Shown here piece after piece: positions 48,270 through 57,148 of a stretch of 64,000 nt of DNA. The notes below the pieces were generated by a model. The model saw nothing but the letters and a program-made list of their open reading frames with translations, searched no databases and was not told the DNA's origin. Position numbers and translations under genes: made by a program. Positions within the stretch are counted from its first letter, which is position 1. Each line of letters opens with the position of its first letter. The stretch comes from CAYFKJ01 sp964343605 (lineage in GTDB: Bacteria > Pseudomonadota > Alphaproteobacteria > UBA2966), in the NCBI GenBank assembly GCA_964343605.1, contig CAYFKJ010000002.1, positions 817,117-881,116 of the forward strand. Reading direction: 5' to 3'.

Positions 48270-48887
48270 ATGTCTGTAGCCGATATTATTAGCGTTCTCT
48301 CAGTAATTGTTGCTGTGATGGCGGCGGGGATTACCACTGTTTTGTACGTAAGGACCATCGCACTCCATAAAAATTCGTTATCAGTGCAAGTCGCAGCGTG
48401 GAAGCACGACTACTTTTCTGAATTACACGAGTGGGCGCGATTGACGGAAATTACGCTGTCGGAGGCTGTTCACCTTTGCGATCTAAATCCTGGAGTTACC
48501 AAAAATCCATCTTACTTTGACAGACGTCATCAATTACGTGTCGAACTATCTGCCCTTATCGACCAGGGGAGGTGGTATTTTCCAAACCTCATGATTGATG
48601 AATTCGGTCAAGGTAAAGAACTCGCTTTCAGAGGGTACAGACAAGAGGTTCTGGACCAACTGGTCGCAGCCTATCGTTTGATCGGTAAGCTAAGCTACAC
48701 TATGCAGGCCCAAAACAACGCTTTGAGAGCCCCGCTTAAAGATATTAAACGGGCATTTACCGCCGAAATTCAAAAAACGCTTGATCCGCGGTCGAGAGAC
48801 AGGGACTACGAACGAATAATGGCGATTGATTCTGCTGATGTTGGAGGACGCGTGGGCGGTGAACCAATGTTTCCAGCTCATTCATAA
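48270..48887 (+). CDS. Hypothetical protein with N-terminal membrane helix
   Basis: 205 residues. Residues about 5-27 form one membrane helix (IISVLSVIVAVMAAGITTVLY); the rest is a soluble helical domain. Its base composition is clearly more AT-rich than that of its neighbours, as is its leader, and codon choice is unlike the flanks (many AAA, ATT, TTA), which suggests recent acquisition. It stands alone between the CoxMSL-like and qmo operons. No function assigned. Confidence 0.75.
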   Translation: MSVADIISVLSVIVAVMAAGITTVLYVRTIALHKNSLSVQVAAWKHDYFSELHEWARLTEITLSEAVHLCDLNPGVTKNPSYFDRRHQLRVELSALIDQGRWYFPNLMIDEFGQGKELAFRGYRQEVLDQLVAAYRLIGKLSYTMQAQNNALRAPLKDIKRAFTAEIQKTLDPRSRDRDYERIMAIDSADVGGRVGGEPMFPAHS

Positions 48888-49040
48888 GCAGAATCATCTG
48901 GTTGGCGGCATCCCGCTTGCCCCCGTCCGCCTTCCACGCTACTCTGCGCATTAAATCATAGTTTGCTAATATAACCGCGTTGACGTCGGGGTTTTGGGCT
49001 TACGCGTCGCGCGGCGAGGAATTTCAGGGAAGTTTTTTCG

Positions 49041-50333
49041 ATGACGGCAAAAGGTGTGGAAAGCCAGACGATTCTGGTCGTCGGCGGCGGCATTGCGGGT
49101 ATTACGGCGGCGGTCGAAGCGGCGGAAGTGGGTTACGACGTGGTGCTGCTGGAGCAGAGCCCGACGCTGGGCGGCCGGGTCGCCCAACTAAACCGGTATT
49201 TCCCCAAGCTCTGCCATCCGACCTGCGGGCTTGAAATCAACTATCAGCGCCTCCGGCGCAATCCGCGGGTCCGGGTCATGACCATGTCGACCGTGGCCAA
49301 CGTCGAAGGCGGGCGCGGCAACTACACCGTTACCGTCGCCACCCAGCCGCGCCACGTGAAGGCCAACTGCACGGCCTGCGGCGACTGCGCCAATGCGGCG
49401 GAAAGCGAAATCGCCAATCCCTACAACTACGGCCTCGACAAGATCAAGGCGGCGTATCTGCCACACGAGATGGCGTATCCCATGCGCTATGTGGTCGATC
49501 CCTCGGTCGTCGGCACACCAGAGGGCGACGCCATCAAAGCGGCCTGCAAATACGACGCGGTGGATCTGGAGCAGGCCGAGGAAACCGCCACGCTGGTCGT
49601 CGGCGCCGTCATTTGGGCCACGGGCTGGCAGCCCTATCCGGCGGAGAAGATCGAGCCCTACGGTTACGGCCGCGTGCCCAACGTCATCACCAACGTGGAG
49701 ATGGAACGGCTCGCCTCCATGACCGGCCCCACGGACGGCAAGATCACCCGGCCCTCGGATGATAAGGAAGCCAAGCGCGTGGCGCTGATCCAGTGCGCCG
49801 GCTCGCGCGACCACAACCACCTGCCGTACTGTTCGCGCATCTGCTGCCTCGCGTCGTTCAAGCACGCGACTTACCTCCGGGAGCAGTACGCCGATGCCGA
49901 GGTCGACATCTACTACATCGACATCCGGGCCCACGACAAGCTGGATGCCTTCGCTGCCAAGGTGCAGGCCGATGATCGGGTCAACCTGATCAAGTCCAAG
50001 CCGGCCGAGATCGAGGAGGGTGAGAACGGCAACCCGGTGGTGCGCGGCGAGAACACCATCACCCGCGAGCTTTACGCCACCGAATACGACATGGTCGTGC
50101 TGGCGACGGGCATGCAGTCCTCAACCGCGGCGACCTCGCCGCCGGGTGGCGTCGACATGGACGATTACGGCTTCATCGTGCCGGAGATGAGCGACGACGG
50201 CCTTGAGGGCATGGTCTCCGCCGGCGTGGCGGGCGGGCCGTTCGACGTCTCCATGTCGGTGCAGTCGGCGACGGCGGCGGCGCTGAAGGCGATCCAGGCG
50301 GTCAGCGCCGATCAGTCCCTGGCGGCCGAGTAG
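49041..50333 (+). CDS. qmoA: Quinone-interacting membrane-bound oxidoreductase subunit QmoA (HdrA-like)
   Basis: 430 residues. The FAD motif ILVVGGGIAGITAAVEAAE opens the protein; the QmoA-typical LCHPTCGLEINYQRLRRNP is near residue 58, and a cysteine pair CTACGDC near 111. A second HdrA-type segment, IQCAGSRDHNHLPYCSRICC, is near 250. In the Qmo complex this flavoprotein exchanges electrons with AprBA. It is the first gene of a tightly packed operon with qmoB 13 bases on. Confidence 0.93.
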   Translation: MTAKGVESQTILVVGGGIAGITAAVEAAEVGYDVVLLEQSPTLGGRVAQLNRYFPKLCHPTCGLEINYQRLRRNPRVRVMTMSTVANVEGGRGNYTVTVATQPRHVKANCTACGDCANAAESEIANPYNYGLDKIKAAYLPHEMAYPMRYVVDPSVVGTPEGDAIKAACKYDAVDLEQAEETATLVVGAVIWATGWQPYPAEKIEPYGYGRVPNVITNVEMERLASMTGPTDGKITRPSDDKEAKRVALIQCAGSRDHNHLPYCSRICCLASFKHATYLREQYADAEVDIYYIDIRAHDKLDAFAAKVQADDRVNLIKSKPAEIEEGENGNPVVRGENTITRELYATEYDMVVLATGMQSSTAATSPPGGVDMDDYGFIVPEMSDDGLEGMVSAGVAGGPFDVSMSVQSATAAALKAIQAVSADQSLAAE

Positions 50334-50346
50334 GAGTGGTTGAGTA

Positions 50347-52638
50347 ATGTCGGAACAAGCAACGATGGAAAAGAACACGGGCGTCTACCTCTGCTCGGGC
50401 TGCGGCATCGGCGAGGCCGTCGACATGGCCCAGGTCGAAGGCGTGGCCAACGACGAATTCAAGGTGCCGCTGTGCAAGTCGCACGATTATCTCTGCGGCG
50501 ACGAGGGCGTGGCGATGATCCGCGACGACATCGCCGCCGGCACGGTCAACCAAGTCGTCGTCGCGGCCTGTTCGCAGCGCGTCAACGCCGACCGCTTCCG
50601 CTTCGACGGCCACCACGTCGTGCGCGCCAACCTGCGCGAACAGGTGGCCTGGTGCCATGAGGACGGCGACGAAGAGACCCAGGCCAAGGCTGACGACTAC
50701 GTGCGCATGGCAATCACGCAGCTCGACAAGTCCGATGCGCCCGCGGCCCTGACCGAGGGTGAGTTTTCCAAAACCGTGCTGGTCGTGGGCGGGGGCACCA
50801 CAGGCCTCAACGCGGCGCGCGAGGCGGCACGGGCGGGCTACGACGTCGTGCTCGTGGAGCGCTCCGACAAGCTCGGCGGGGCGGCGGCCAAGTGGACCAA
50901 GCGCATGCCGCACAAGCCGCCCTACCGAGGGCTGCAGGACAACGACACCGCCGACCTGATCGCCTCGGTCGAGGCCGACGGCCGGATCGACGTGCGCCTC
51001 GACGCCCAGGTCACCAAGACCTCGGGCGGGCCCGGCAAGTTCGACGTGGAGATCAGCCAGGGCGGCACGCCCACGGTCGAGAAGATCGGCGCCATCGTCA
51101 TGGCGACGGGCTGGCGCCCCTACGATCCCAACAAGCTCGGACACCTGGGTTACGGCGCGTCGCCCGACGTGGTGACCAACGTCGAGCTTGAAGACATGCT
51201 GGCGGACGGAGCGGTCACGCGCAAATCCGACGGGGCGGTGCCCAAGAACGTCGCCTTCATCCAGTGCGCCGGCTCGCGCGATCCCGATCATTTGCCTTAT
51301 TGCTCGTCGGTTTGTTGCGGCGTTTCCATCAAGCACGCCCTGCAGCTTCGCGAGGCCGATCCCGAAACAATGATCTACGTCATCTACGACGAACTCAGGA
51401 CACCCGGCACGGCGGAGGAATTCTACCGCGAGGCCCAGGAAGCGGGCGTCATCTTCATGAAGGGCAAGGTCAAGGGCGTCGGCGCGGACCTCACCGTGAC
51501 TGTCGACGACGTGCTCCTGGGCGAGGAAGTGCCGCTGCAGGGCCTCGACATGGTCGTGCTGGCCACCGGCATGGTGCCCAACGCCACGACCGACGGCACT
51601 ATCCTGCCCGACCCCGATATCGATCCCTTCTCGGCCTTCCCGGTTGCGGGCGAAGAGGAAGCCGAGACTGAGGAGAATGCCGAACCCGCCGCGGACGACG
51701 ATGAGATCGATCTGCCCGACGAGCAGACGGCCAACAACTCGATCCTCAATCTGCAATACCGCCAGGGCCCGCACGTGCCCAATTTGGCCGACGGCTTTTC
51801 CGATTCCCACTACCTCTGCTTCCCCTACGAGACGCGACGGACGGGCATCTACACCTGCGGTCCGGTGCGCCGGCCCATGGACATGGCCGAAGCCGCCGAG
51901 GACGCCGCGGGCGCTGCGCTGAAGGCGATCCAAGCCATCGAGACCGTGGCCGGCGGCGCAGCCGTGCATCCCCGTGTCGGCGATCTGAGCTATCCGAAGT
52001 TCGGGCTCAGCATCTGCACCAAGTGCCGTCGCTGCACGGTGGAGTGTCCCTTCGGCGCCATCGACGAGAACGAGGAAGGCTACCCGGTGGTGAGCGAATC
52101 ACGCTGCCGGCGCTGCGGTACCTGCATGGGCGCCTGTCCGGTGCGGACGATCTCCTTCGACAACTATTCGGTGGAGATGGTGAACTCCATGTCGAAGTCG
52201 GTGGAAATGCCGGACGAGTTTGACGAAAAGCCGCGCATCCTCGTGCTGGCCTGCGAGAACGACGCCTATCCCGCCATCGATATGGCCGGCGTGGCGCGCC
52301 AGGAATACACATCGCAAGTCCGCGTCGTACCCGTGCGCTGCCTCGGCTCCGTCAGCCTCGTGATGGTGTCGGAGGCGCTATCGTCGGGTTACGACTCCAT
52401 CGCCCTGATGGGGTGCAAGTCGGGCGACGATTACCAGTGCCACTTCGTCAAGGGCAGCGCCATCGCACAGGAACGCATGGGCAAGATCGGCGAAACGCTC
52501 AAGAGCATGATGCTGGAGGAGGAGCGGGTGCAGACCTACGAGGTCGCCATCACCGATTCCCACCGCATACCCAAGCTCTTCAACGACCTGGCCGAAAAGG
52601 TTGACGAGATCGGCCTCAATCCGTTCAAGGGGTTTTAG
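50347..52638 (+). CDS. qmoB: Quinone-interacting oxidoreductase subunit QmoB (HdrA/MvhD-like)
   Basis: 763 residues, usual size for QmoB. An N-terminal ferredoxin-like cysteine patch (GVYLCSGCGIGEAV) precedes an FAD/Rossmann domain (LVVGGGTTGLNAAREA) and IQCAGSRDPDHLPYCSSVCC. Two ferredoxin motifs, CTKCRRCTVECPFGAI and CRRCGTCMGACPVRTI, lie near 560-600. A C-terminal MvhD-like domain (ILVLACENDAYPAIDMAG...MGCKSGDDYQCHFVKG) follows. It is the second flavin Fe-S subunit of the complex, coupled to qmoA and hdrC. Confidence 0.93.
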   Translation: MSEQATMEKNTGVYLCSGCGIGEAVDMAQVEGVANDEFKVPLCKSHDYLCGDEGVAMIRDDIAAGTVNQVVVAACSQRVNADRFRFDGHHVVRANLREQVAWCHEDGDEETQAKADDYVRMAITQLDKSDAPAALTEGEFSKTVLVVGGGTTGLNAAREAARAGYDVVLVERSDKLGGAAAKWTKRMPHKPPYRGLQDNDTADLIASVEADGRIDVRLDAQVTKTSGGPGKFDVEISQGGTPTVEKIGAIVMATGWRPYDPNKLGHLGYGASPDVVTNVELEDMLADGAVTRKSDGAVPKNVAFIQCAGSRDPDHLPYCSSVCCGVSIKHALQLREADPETMIYVIYDELRTPGTAEEFYREAQEAGVIFMKGKVKGVGADLTVTVDDVLLGEEVPLQGLDMVVLATGMVPNATTDGTILPDPDIDPFSAFPVAGEEEAETEENAEPAADDDEIDLPDEQTANNSILNLQYRQGPHVPNLADGFSDSHYLCFPYETRRTGIYTCGPVRRPMDMAEAAEDAAGAALKAIQAIETVAGGAAVHPRVGDLSYPKFGLSICTKCRRCTVECPFGAIDENEEGYPVVSESRCRRCGTCMGACPVRTISFDNYSVEMVNSMSKSVEMPDEFDEKPRILVLACENDAYPAIDMAGVARQEYTSQVRVVPVRCLGSVSLVMVSEALSSGYDSIALMGCKSGDDYQCHFVKGSAIAQERMGKIGETLKSMMLEEERVQTYEVAITDSHRIPKLFNDLAEKVDEIGLNPFKGF

Positions 52639-52640
52639 GC

Positions 52641-53255
52641 ATGAGCACCGCAACCGCCCCCGTCTCGAGCCGCAAGTACGATCTCGGGTTTGCCCGCTGG
52701 GTCTACGAGAACGTCGAAGGCGGCGACATGGTCGCCATGTGCATGCAGTGCGGCGTCTGCTCCGGCTCGTGCCCCATCGGGGCCGAGATGGACAACGGCC
52801 CTCGCAAGACCTTCATGATGATCCGCGCCGGCATGAAGGAAGCCGTGCTGACCTCGGACACCCTGTGGAACTGCGTCAGCTGCTACAACTGCGTCGTCCG
52901 CTGTCCGCGCAAAGTGCCGGTGACCGGTATCCTTAAAAGCCTCGCCACCTACGCCGTGGCCGAAGGGTACGCGAAGGAAGAAGACCAGCCGCGCTTCTCC
53001 AAGGCCTTCTGGTGGAGCCTCGCGACTTTCGGGCGGACCGACGAAAGGCTGGTGACGGCCAAATACTATTTCTCCTTCGGCTTCGTTGAAGGCATCAAGA
53101 AGGGGCTCGCCAACCTGCCTATCGCACTGGCCATGATCAAGACCAAGCGCATGCATATCGGTCTGCCCTACAAGATAAAGAAACGCGGCGACCTCAAGGC
53201 GATCCTCGCAAAGGCCGCCGAAATCGAAGCCCGTGAAGCGGCGGGCGGGGAGTAG
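52641..53255 (+). CDS. hdrC: HdrC-like Fe-S subunit of the Qmo complex
   Basis: 204 residues, two bases after qmoB. Two [4Fe-4S] motifs, CMQCGVCSGSCPIG and CVSCYNCVVRCPRKVP, match the Fe-S part of QmoC/HdrC. The C-terminal heme b membrane domain that completes QmoC in Desulfovibrio and many sulfur oxidisers is absent; the protein is soluble. With hdrB next to it this is the qmoAB-hdrCB variant also known from Gram-positive sulfate reducers. Confidence 0.9.
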   Translation: MSTATAPVSSRKYDLGFARWVYENVEGGDMVAMCMQCGVCSGSCPIGAEMDNGPRKTFMMIRAGMKEAVLTSDTLWNCVSCYNCVVRCPRKVPVTGILKSLATYAVAEGYAKEEDQPRFSKAFWWSLATFGRTDERLVTAKYYFSFGFVEGIKKGLANLPIALAMIKTKRMHIGLPYKIKKRGDLKAILAKAAEIEAREAAGGE

Positions 53256-53259
53256 GGCA

Positions 53260-54165
53260 ATGTCGGAATCCAAGAAATTCACCTACTACCCGGGTTGCAG
53301 CTCCGAGGCGAGCGCCGCCCACCTCGACAAATCCGTCCGCGCCATCGCGCCGAAGCTCGGCATCGAGCTTGAAGAGCTGGAGGATTGGAACTGCTGCGGC
53401 GCCTCCGTCGGCCATGTGGAGGGCGGCTACCTGCCCAACTCGGCGTTGACCGGCCGCAATCTGGCGATTGCCGAATCCCAGGGCCCGCAGGACATCCTGA
53501 CGCCGTGCGCCGCCTGTTACCTCAACACCCACGGCGTCAACGAGAAAATCAAGGAAGACGTCAAACTGCGTTCCAAGGTCAACGAGGCGCTGGGGGCGGC
53601 GGACATGTCCTACGACGCCGACCTTCAGGTGCGTCACGCCTGCGAGGTGCTGGTCAACGAGGTCGGCCTCGACGCCATCAAGGAGCAGGTCACCAACCCG
53701 CTGGAGGGATTGAAGGTCGCGGGCTATGTCGGTTGCCAGACCGTGCGGCCGTTCGCCGGCACCGAAGGCGGCGGCGACTATGACACCTACGACGATCCGG
53801 AGTTTCTTGACGACTTCGTGGCGGCCTGCGGCGCGGAGGCCGTGGAATACGACGTCAAGACGTCATGCTGCGGCGGTTCGGTCTCTGTGATGAGCCCCGA
53901 CAAGACCCTGCATCTGATCAAGAAGATTCTGCAAGCCGCCAAGGACGCCGAGGCCGACGTGATCGCGACGCCGTGTCCTTTGTGCCAGACCAACGTCGAG
54001 ATGTACCAGGACGAGATCAACAAGGAATTCGGCACCGATTTCCAGATCCCGGTGGTCTTCTACAGTCAGTTGATGGCGGTGGCGTTCGGTATGGACGCCA
54101 ACAAGGATGCCGGCCTCGATCAGAATATCATCAAGGCCGACAAGCTGACGGCAAAAGCCAAATAA
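53260..54165 (+). CDS. hdrB: HdrB-like CCG-domain subunit
   Basis: 301 residues from ATG 53260, four bases after hdrC. Two cysteine-rich CCG domains are present: CSSEAS...CCGAS...CAACYLN and CQTVRPF...CCGGS...CPLCQTN. In heterodisulfide reductases HdrB holds the non-cubane clusters that do thiol-disulfide chemistry. In a Qmo-type complex it may reduce or oxidise a thiol carrier or pass electrons to an unknown acceptor. Confidence 0.92.
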   Translation: MSESKKFTYYPGCSSEASAAHLDKSVRAIAPKLGIELEELEDWNCCGASVGHVEGGYLPNSALTGRNLAIAESQGPQDILTPCAACYLNTHGVNEKIKEDVKLRSKVNEALGAADMSYDADLQVRHACEVLVNEVGLDAIKEQVTNPLEGLKVAGYVGCQTVRPFAGTEGGGDYDTYDDPEFLDDFVAACGAEAVEYDVKTSCCGGSVSVMSPDKTLHLIKKILQAAKDAEADVIATPCPLCQTNVEMYQDEINKEFGTDFQIPVVFYSQLMAVAFGMDANKDAGLDQNIIKADKLTAKAK

Positions 54166-54261
54166 GCCCCGAAAGCCACTCATACGCTTGACATCGCGTC
54201 CCAGTGACGCAACCTAACCGTCATGAAGGTATCGCGGCGCCGGTCGCGAAAGGGGGCGGGT

Positions 54262-54654
54262 ATGCTCGTACGGACGGTACTGGAGACGAAGGCGGCAGTC
54301 GCAACCGTTAAGCCCGAGCTCGCCATGACGAAATTGGCGGAACGATTGACGGAGCACCACATCGGCGCGCTTGCCGTCGTCGACGCAGGAGGAGGCATAA
54401 TCGGCGTGATTTCTGAACGCGATGTCGTCAGGGGCCTGGCCGACCATGGTGCGGTTTTGGCCGATCTCACCGTTCGCGATCTGATGACGGCGGACGTCGT
54501 CGCTTGCAAGCCTGATGATTCGCTTGCCGATATACGCGAGATGATGGCGGTGGGCCGATTTCGTCACATGCCGGTGGTCGAGGAGGGGGAACTCGTCGGT
54601 ATGATTTCCGTGCGCGACATCGTCAGTCATATGGTCGATATACCAGAGGAGTAG
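54262..54654 (+). CDS. Two-CBS-domain protein
   Basis: 130 residues from ATG 54262, with GGGGGCGGG upstream. Two CBS motifs are clear: ALAVVDAGGGIIGVISERDVVRGL and HMPVVEEGELVGMISVRDIVSHM. CBS pairs bind adenosine nucleotides. It lies 97 bases after hdrB and 6 bases before a ferredoxin gene, so nucleotide-dependent control of the Apr/Qmo system is a possible role, inferred from position only. Confidence 0.88.
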   Translation: MLVRTVLETKAAVATVKPELAMTKLAERLTEHHIGALAVVDAGGGIIGVISERDVVRGLADHGAVLADLTVRDLMTADVVACKPDDSLADIREMMAVGRFRHMPVVEEGELVGMISVRDIVSHMVDIPEE

Positions 54655-54660
54655 GGGGGC

Positions 54661-54969
54661 ATGATCGTCAGCGAAGGAAATCTGGAAACGGGCGGCGGCG
54701 AGGTTACCGTCGTGATCTGTGTCAACGTCCGCCTTGGCGCCAAATCAGTTTCGTGCGGAGGCTCAGACAGCGAAGCCATCGCCGAAGCGCTTCAGTCGGG
54801 CATCGAAGAACGGGGTTTGGCGGCGAAGATCGACCGCATCCACTGCCTGGGCCTTTGCTCCATGGGTCCAAACGTACGCGTCGTGCCCAACGGCAACTGG
54901 TACCACGAAGTATCGTTGAACGATGCCGATGCAATTCTGAACGACCTTTCGAGCGCCTTGAACGCCTGA
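54661..54969 (+). CDS. Thioredoxin-like [2Fe-2S] ferredoxin
   Basis: 102 residues. Four cysteines in the pattern C-x12-C ... C-x3-C (VICVNVRL, SVSCGGSDS; HCLGLCSMGPNVRVVPNG) and the following VSLNDADAILN helix identify the thioredoxin-fold [2Fe-2S] ferredoxin family. It is a soluble one-electron carrier. Its place after the qmo/hdr genes makes it a candidate partner of HdrB or of Qmo. Confidence 0.85.
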   Translation: MIVSEGNLETGGGEVTVVICVNVRLGAKSVSCGGSDSEAIAEALQSGIEERGLAAKIDRIHCLGLCSMGPNVRVVPNGNWYHEVSLNDADAILNDLSSALNA

Positions 54970-55081
54970 TGTCTCGGATCGGGTTGCGCGCCGGCGGTGC
55001 CCATTCATAAGATAGAAAGTATTATCGGATACTGATTGCGGTCGACTGAAGTTCGGGGGTGGCGAACAGTGTGAGGTTGGC

Positions 55082-55339
55082 ATGACGAAAACCATCTATT
55101 GGCCGCTGGTGAAGGGGGCGCTGCCCGCCGTCTTGGTCTTCGTCCATATCGGCCCCGCCTCCGCCGCTTACCTCGATCCCGGCACCGGAAGCTTCCTGTT
55201 GCAAATGCTAATGGGCGGTGTCGCCGGCGGCCTGGTTCTGATTAAGCTATATTGGGGTATCATCAAGGGCTGGTTCTCGCCGCGCGCCGCTGGGCGAAAT
55301 CCGAAACCTGACGACGAGGAAAGGTCCGAGGGCGCGTGA
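55082..55339 (+). CDS. Small membrane protein with YLDPGTGS motif
   Basis: 85 residues. An N-terminal signal-like helix (ALPAVLVFVHIGPASAA) is followed by AYLDPGTGSFLLQMLMGGV, a second helix (GGLVLIKLYWGII) and a charged tail. The YLDPGTGS...LQ motif is frequent in small bacterial membrane proteins of unknown role. Confidence 0.75.
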   Translation: MTKTIYWPLVKGALPAVLVFVHIGPASAAYLDPGTGSFLLQMLMGGVAGGLVLIKLYWGIIKGWFSPRAAGRNPKPDDEERSEGA

Positions 55340-55533
55340 CCGCCCAAACGACAGCCAATCATAGCGTTGATCTCGGTTCCTTCAGGGATCCGTCGGGGCA
55401 GGTAACACTAGGTACAAGACGTTAACATGCGGCAAAGGCGCATTGCTTGCTTTCGCCCGTTCAGTCGGACAAGATCACGCCAAGCGATGAGCATATTTTG
55501 CTTCCGCCAGGGTATCGACGGCCAGGAGGATCC

Positions 55534-56388
55534 ATGACGAATTTTGGTGACGAGGGCTCAATTTTCACCAGCGTGGAAAATTTGGCGGCACAGATTCCCG
55601 ACGGCTGCACGTTGGCCATCGTCAAGGATGATTCCGGGGCACCGATGGACGTCGTCCGGGCGCTGATCCGGCGCAAGGCCCGCGACCTTCATCTCATTAC
55701 AATCCCGACAGGGGTTTTCGCCGCCGAACTGCTGGTCGGCGCAGGGTGCGTTTCGACGATCGAGACTTCCGGCGTCTCGCTTGGCGAATTCGGGGGGGCG
55801 CCACGGTTCGCTGCCGCCGTTCGAAGCGGCGCGGTGAAAATCATGGACGCCACCTGCCCGGCGATCTATGCCGCTTTGCAGGCCGGTGAAAAGGGCATCC
55901 CGTTCATGCCCATCCGCGGCATTCTCGGGGCCGATCTGATGGTCCAACGGGAAGACTGGAAAACCATCGAAAATCCCTTCGCGGAAGGCGGAAAGAAAGA
56001 TCCGATCGTGCTGTTGCCCGCCATCCGTCCCGACGTCGCCGTCATTCATGCGGCCAAGGCGGATCGTAACGGTAACATTTGGATCGGGCGGGAGCGTGAA
56101 AACGCAACCTTGGCTCATGCTGCGGCGAAAACGCTGGTCACCGTCGAGGAAGTGGTCGATACCGATTTTCTCGCTGCCGAGGAGACGACGGCGGGGTGCC
56201 TGCCGGCGTTCTACGTCGACGCCGTCGCCGAGGCGAAGGAGGGGGCGTGGCCGATCGGTTTCATGGAAAGCTATCCCAGAGACGACGATCATCTGACTGC
56301 CTACGCCCGTGACGCCAGGTCGGACGAGGGCTTCCGTGAATATTTGGCCGAGCATGTACTGAAGGCTCGACCGCAGAAGGCGGCTTGA
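55534..56388 (+). CDS. CoA-transferase-like alpha subunit (GctA/IpdA type)
   Basis: 284 residues from ATG 55534, with AGGAGGA upstream. It resembles glutaconate-CoA-transferase alpha chains: DGCTLAIVKDDSGAPMDVVRALI, then PFMPIRGILGADLMVQREDW and VAVIHAAKADRNGNIWIG. It pairs with the beta chain encoded 7 bases later. Substrate is not evident; relatives act on dicarboxylic or ring-derived CoA thioesters, including IpdAB in ring degradation. Confidence 0.82.
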   Translation: MTNFGDEGSIFTSVENLAAQIPDGCTLAIVKDDSGAPMDVVRALIRRKARDLHLITIPTGVFAAELLVGAGCVSTIETSGVSLGEFGGAPRFAAAVRSGAVKIMDATCPAIYAALQAGEKGIPFMPIRGILGADLMVQREDWKTIENPFAEGGKKDPIVLLPAIRPDVAVIHAAKADRNGNIWIGRERENATLAHAAAKTLVTVEEVVDTDFLAAEETTAGCLPAFYVDAVAEAKEGAWPIGFMESYPRDDDHLTAYARDARSDEGFREYLAEHVLKARPQKAA

Positions 56389-56395
56389 CCCGATC

Positions 56396-57130
56396 ATGGA
56401 ATACAGCCGAGAGGAACTGCTGATATCGCTGGTCGCCCGGCATCTCGAGGACTGCCGGCATATCTGTGTCGGGGTGTTGTCCCCGATACCGGGATCGGCA
56501 GCCCAGTTGGTTAGAGCCAAAAGCGGCGGCAAGGTCGTCGTCAACATCCTGGGCAGCCGGCGTCACAACGCCTTCACATCGGGCGGGCAGGAAATCTTCG
56601 ATTGCGCCGCTCAGGGTCGGATCGATGCCTTTTTCCTCGGCGGCGGCCAGATCGACGGCGAGGCGAATATCAATTTGGTTGGGGCCGGCGGCTATCCCAA
56701 CTCGGACGTGCGTTGGTCGGGCTGTTTCGGATCCGCGTTTCTTTATTATCTTGTCCCCAACGTCATCCTGTTCCGGGAGGAACACAGCCGCCGGGTCCTG
56801 GTGCCAAAGGTCGATTTTGTCAGCGCACCGGGAACCAGCCCACCCGAGCATTACCGCGTCGGCGGGCCAAGATGCCTGATAACCAATATGGCGGAGTTCG
56901 CCTTCGATACAGATCGCAATCGGTTCCGCCTTACCAGCGTTCATCCGGGTTACACGCTTGACGACATCCAGGAGAACACCGGCTTCGAATTTGATTTCAG
57001 TCCGGACGTTGCCGCCTCTCCCGAGCCCGATGCTGAAACGCTCGCCCTAATTCGCGGGCCGATTGCCGAAAATATCGCCGAAACCTATCCGGTTTTTGCC
57101 GAGCGGGTTTTTGGGGCCGGAGCCGCCTGA
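56396..57130 (+). CDS. CoA-transferase-like beta subunit (GctB/IpdB type)
   Basis: 244 residues. The family motif GGGQIDGEANINLVGAGG is near 82. In GctB the catalytic glutamate sits in a VYESG-type loop near residue 54; here the corresponding stretch appears to read VVVNILGS, with Asn in that place, as judged by eye. If so, the pair may be a hydrolase or lyase like IpdAB rather than a true CoA-transferase. Confidence 0.8.
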   Translation: MEYSREELLISLVARHLEDCRHICVGVLSPIPGSAAQLVRAKSGGKVVVNILGSRRHNAFTSGGQEIFDCAAQGRIDAFFLGGGQIDGEANINLVGAGGYPNSDVRWSGCFGSAFLYYLVPNVILFREEHSRRVLVPKVDFVSAPGTSPPEHYRVGGPRCLITNMAEFAFDTDRNRFRLTSVHPGYTLDDIQENTGFEFDFSPDVAASPEPDAETLALIRGPIAENIAETYPVFAERVFGAGAA

Positions 57131-57148
57131 GATTTGATGCGCTAGGAC

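Noticed and set aside
50302..51969. 555-codon open frame antisense to qmoB
   Set aside because: Composition-driven shadow with no protein family features.
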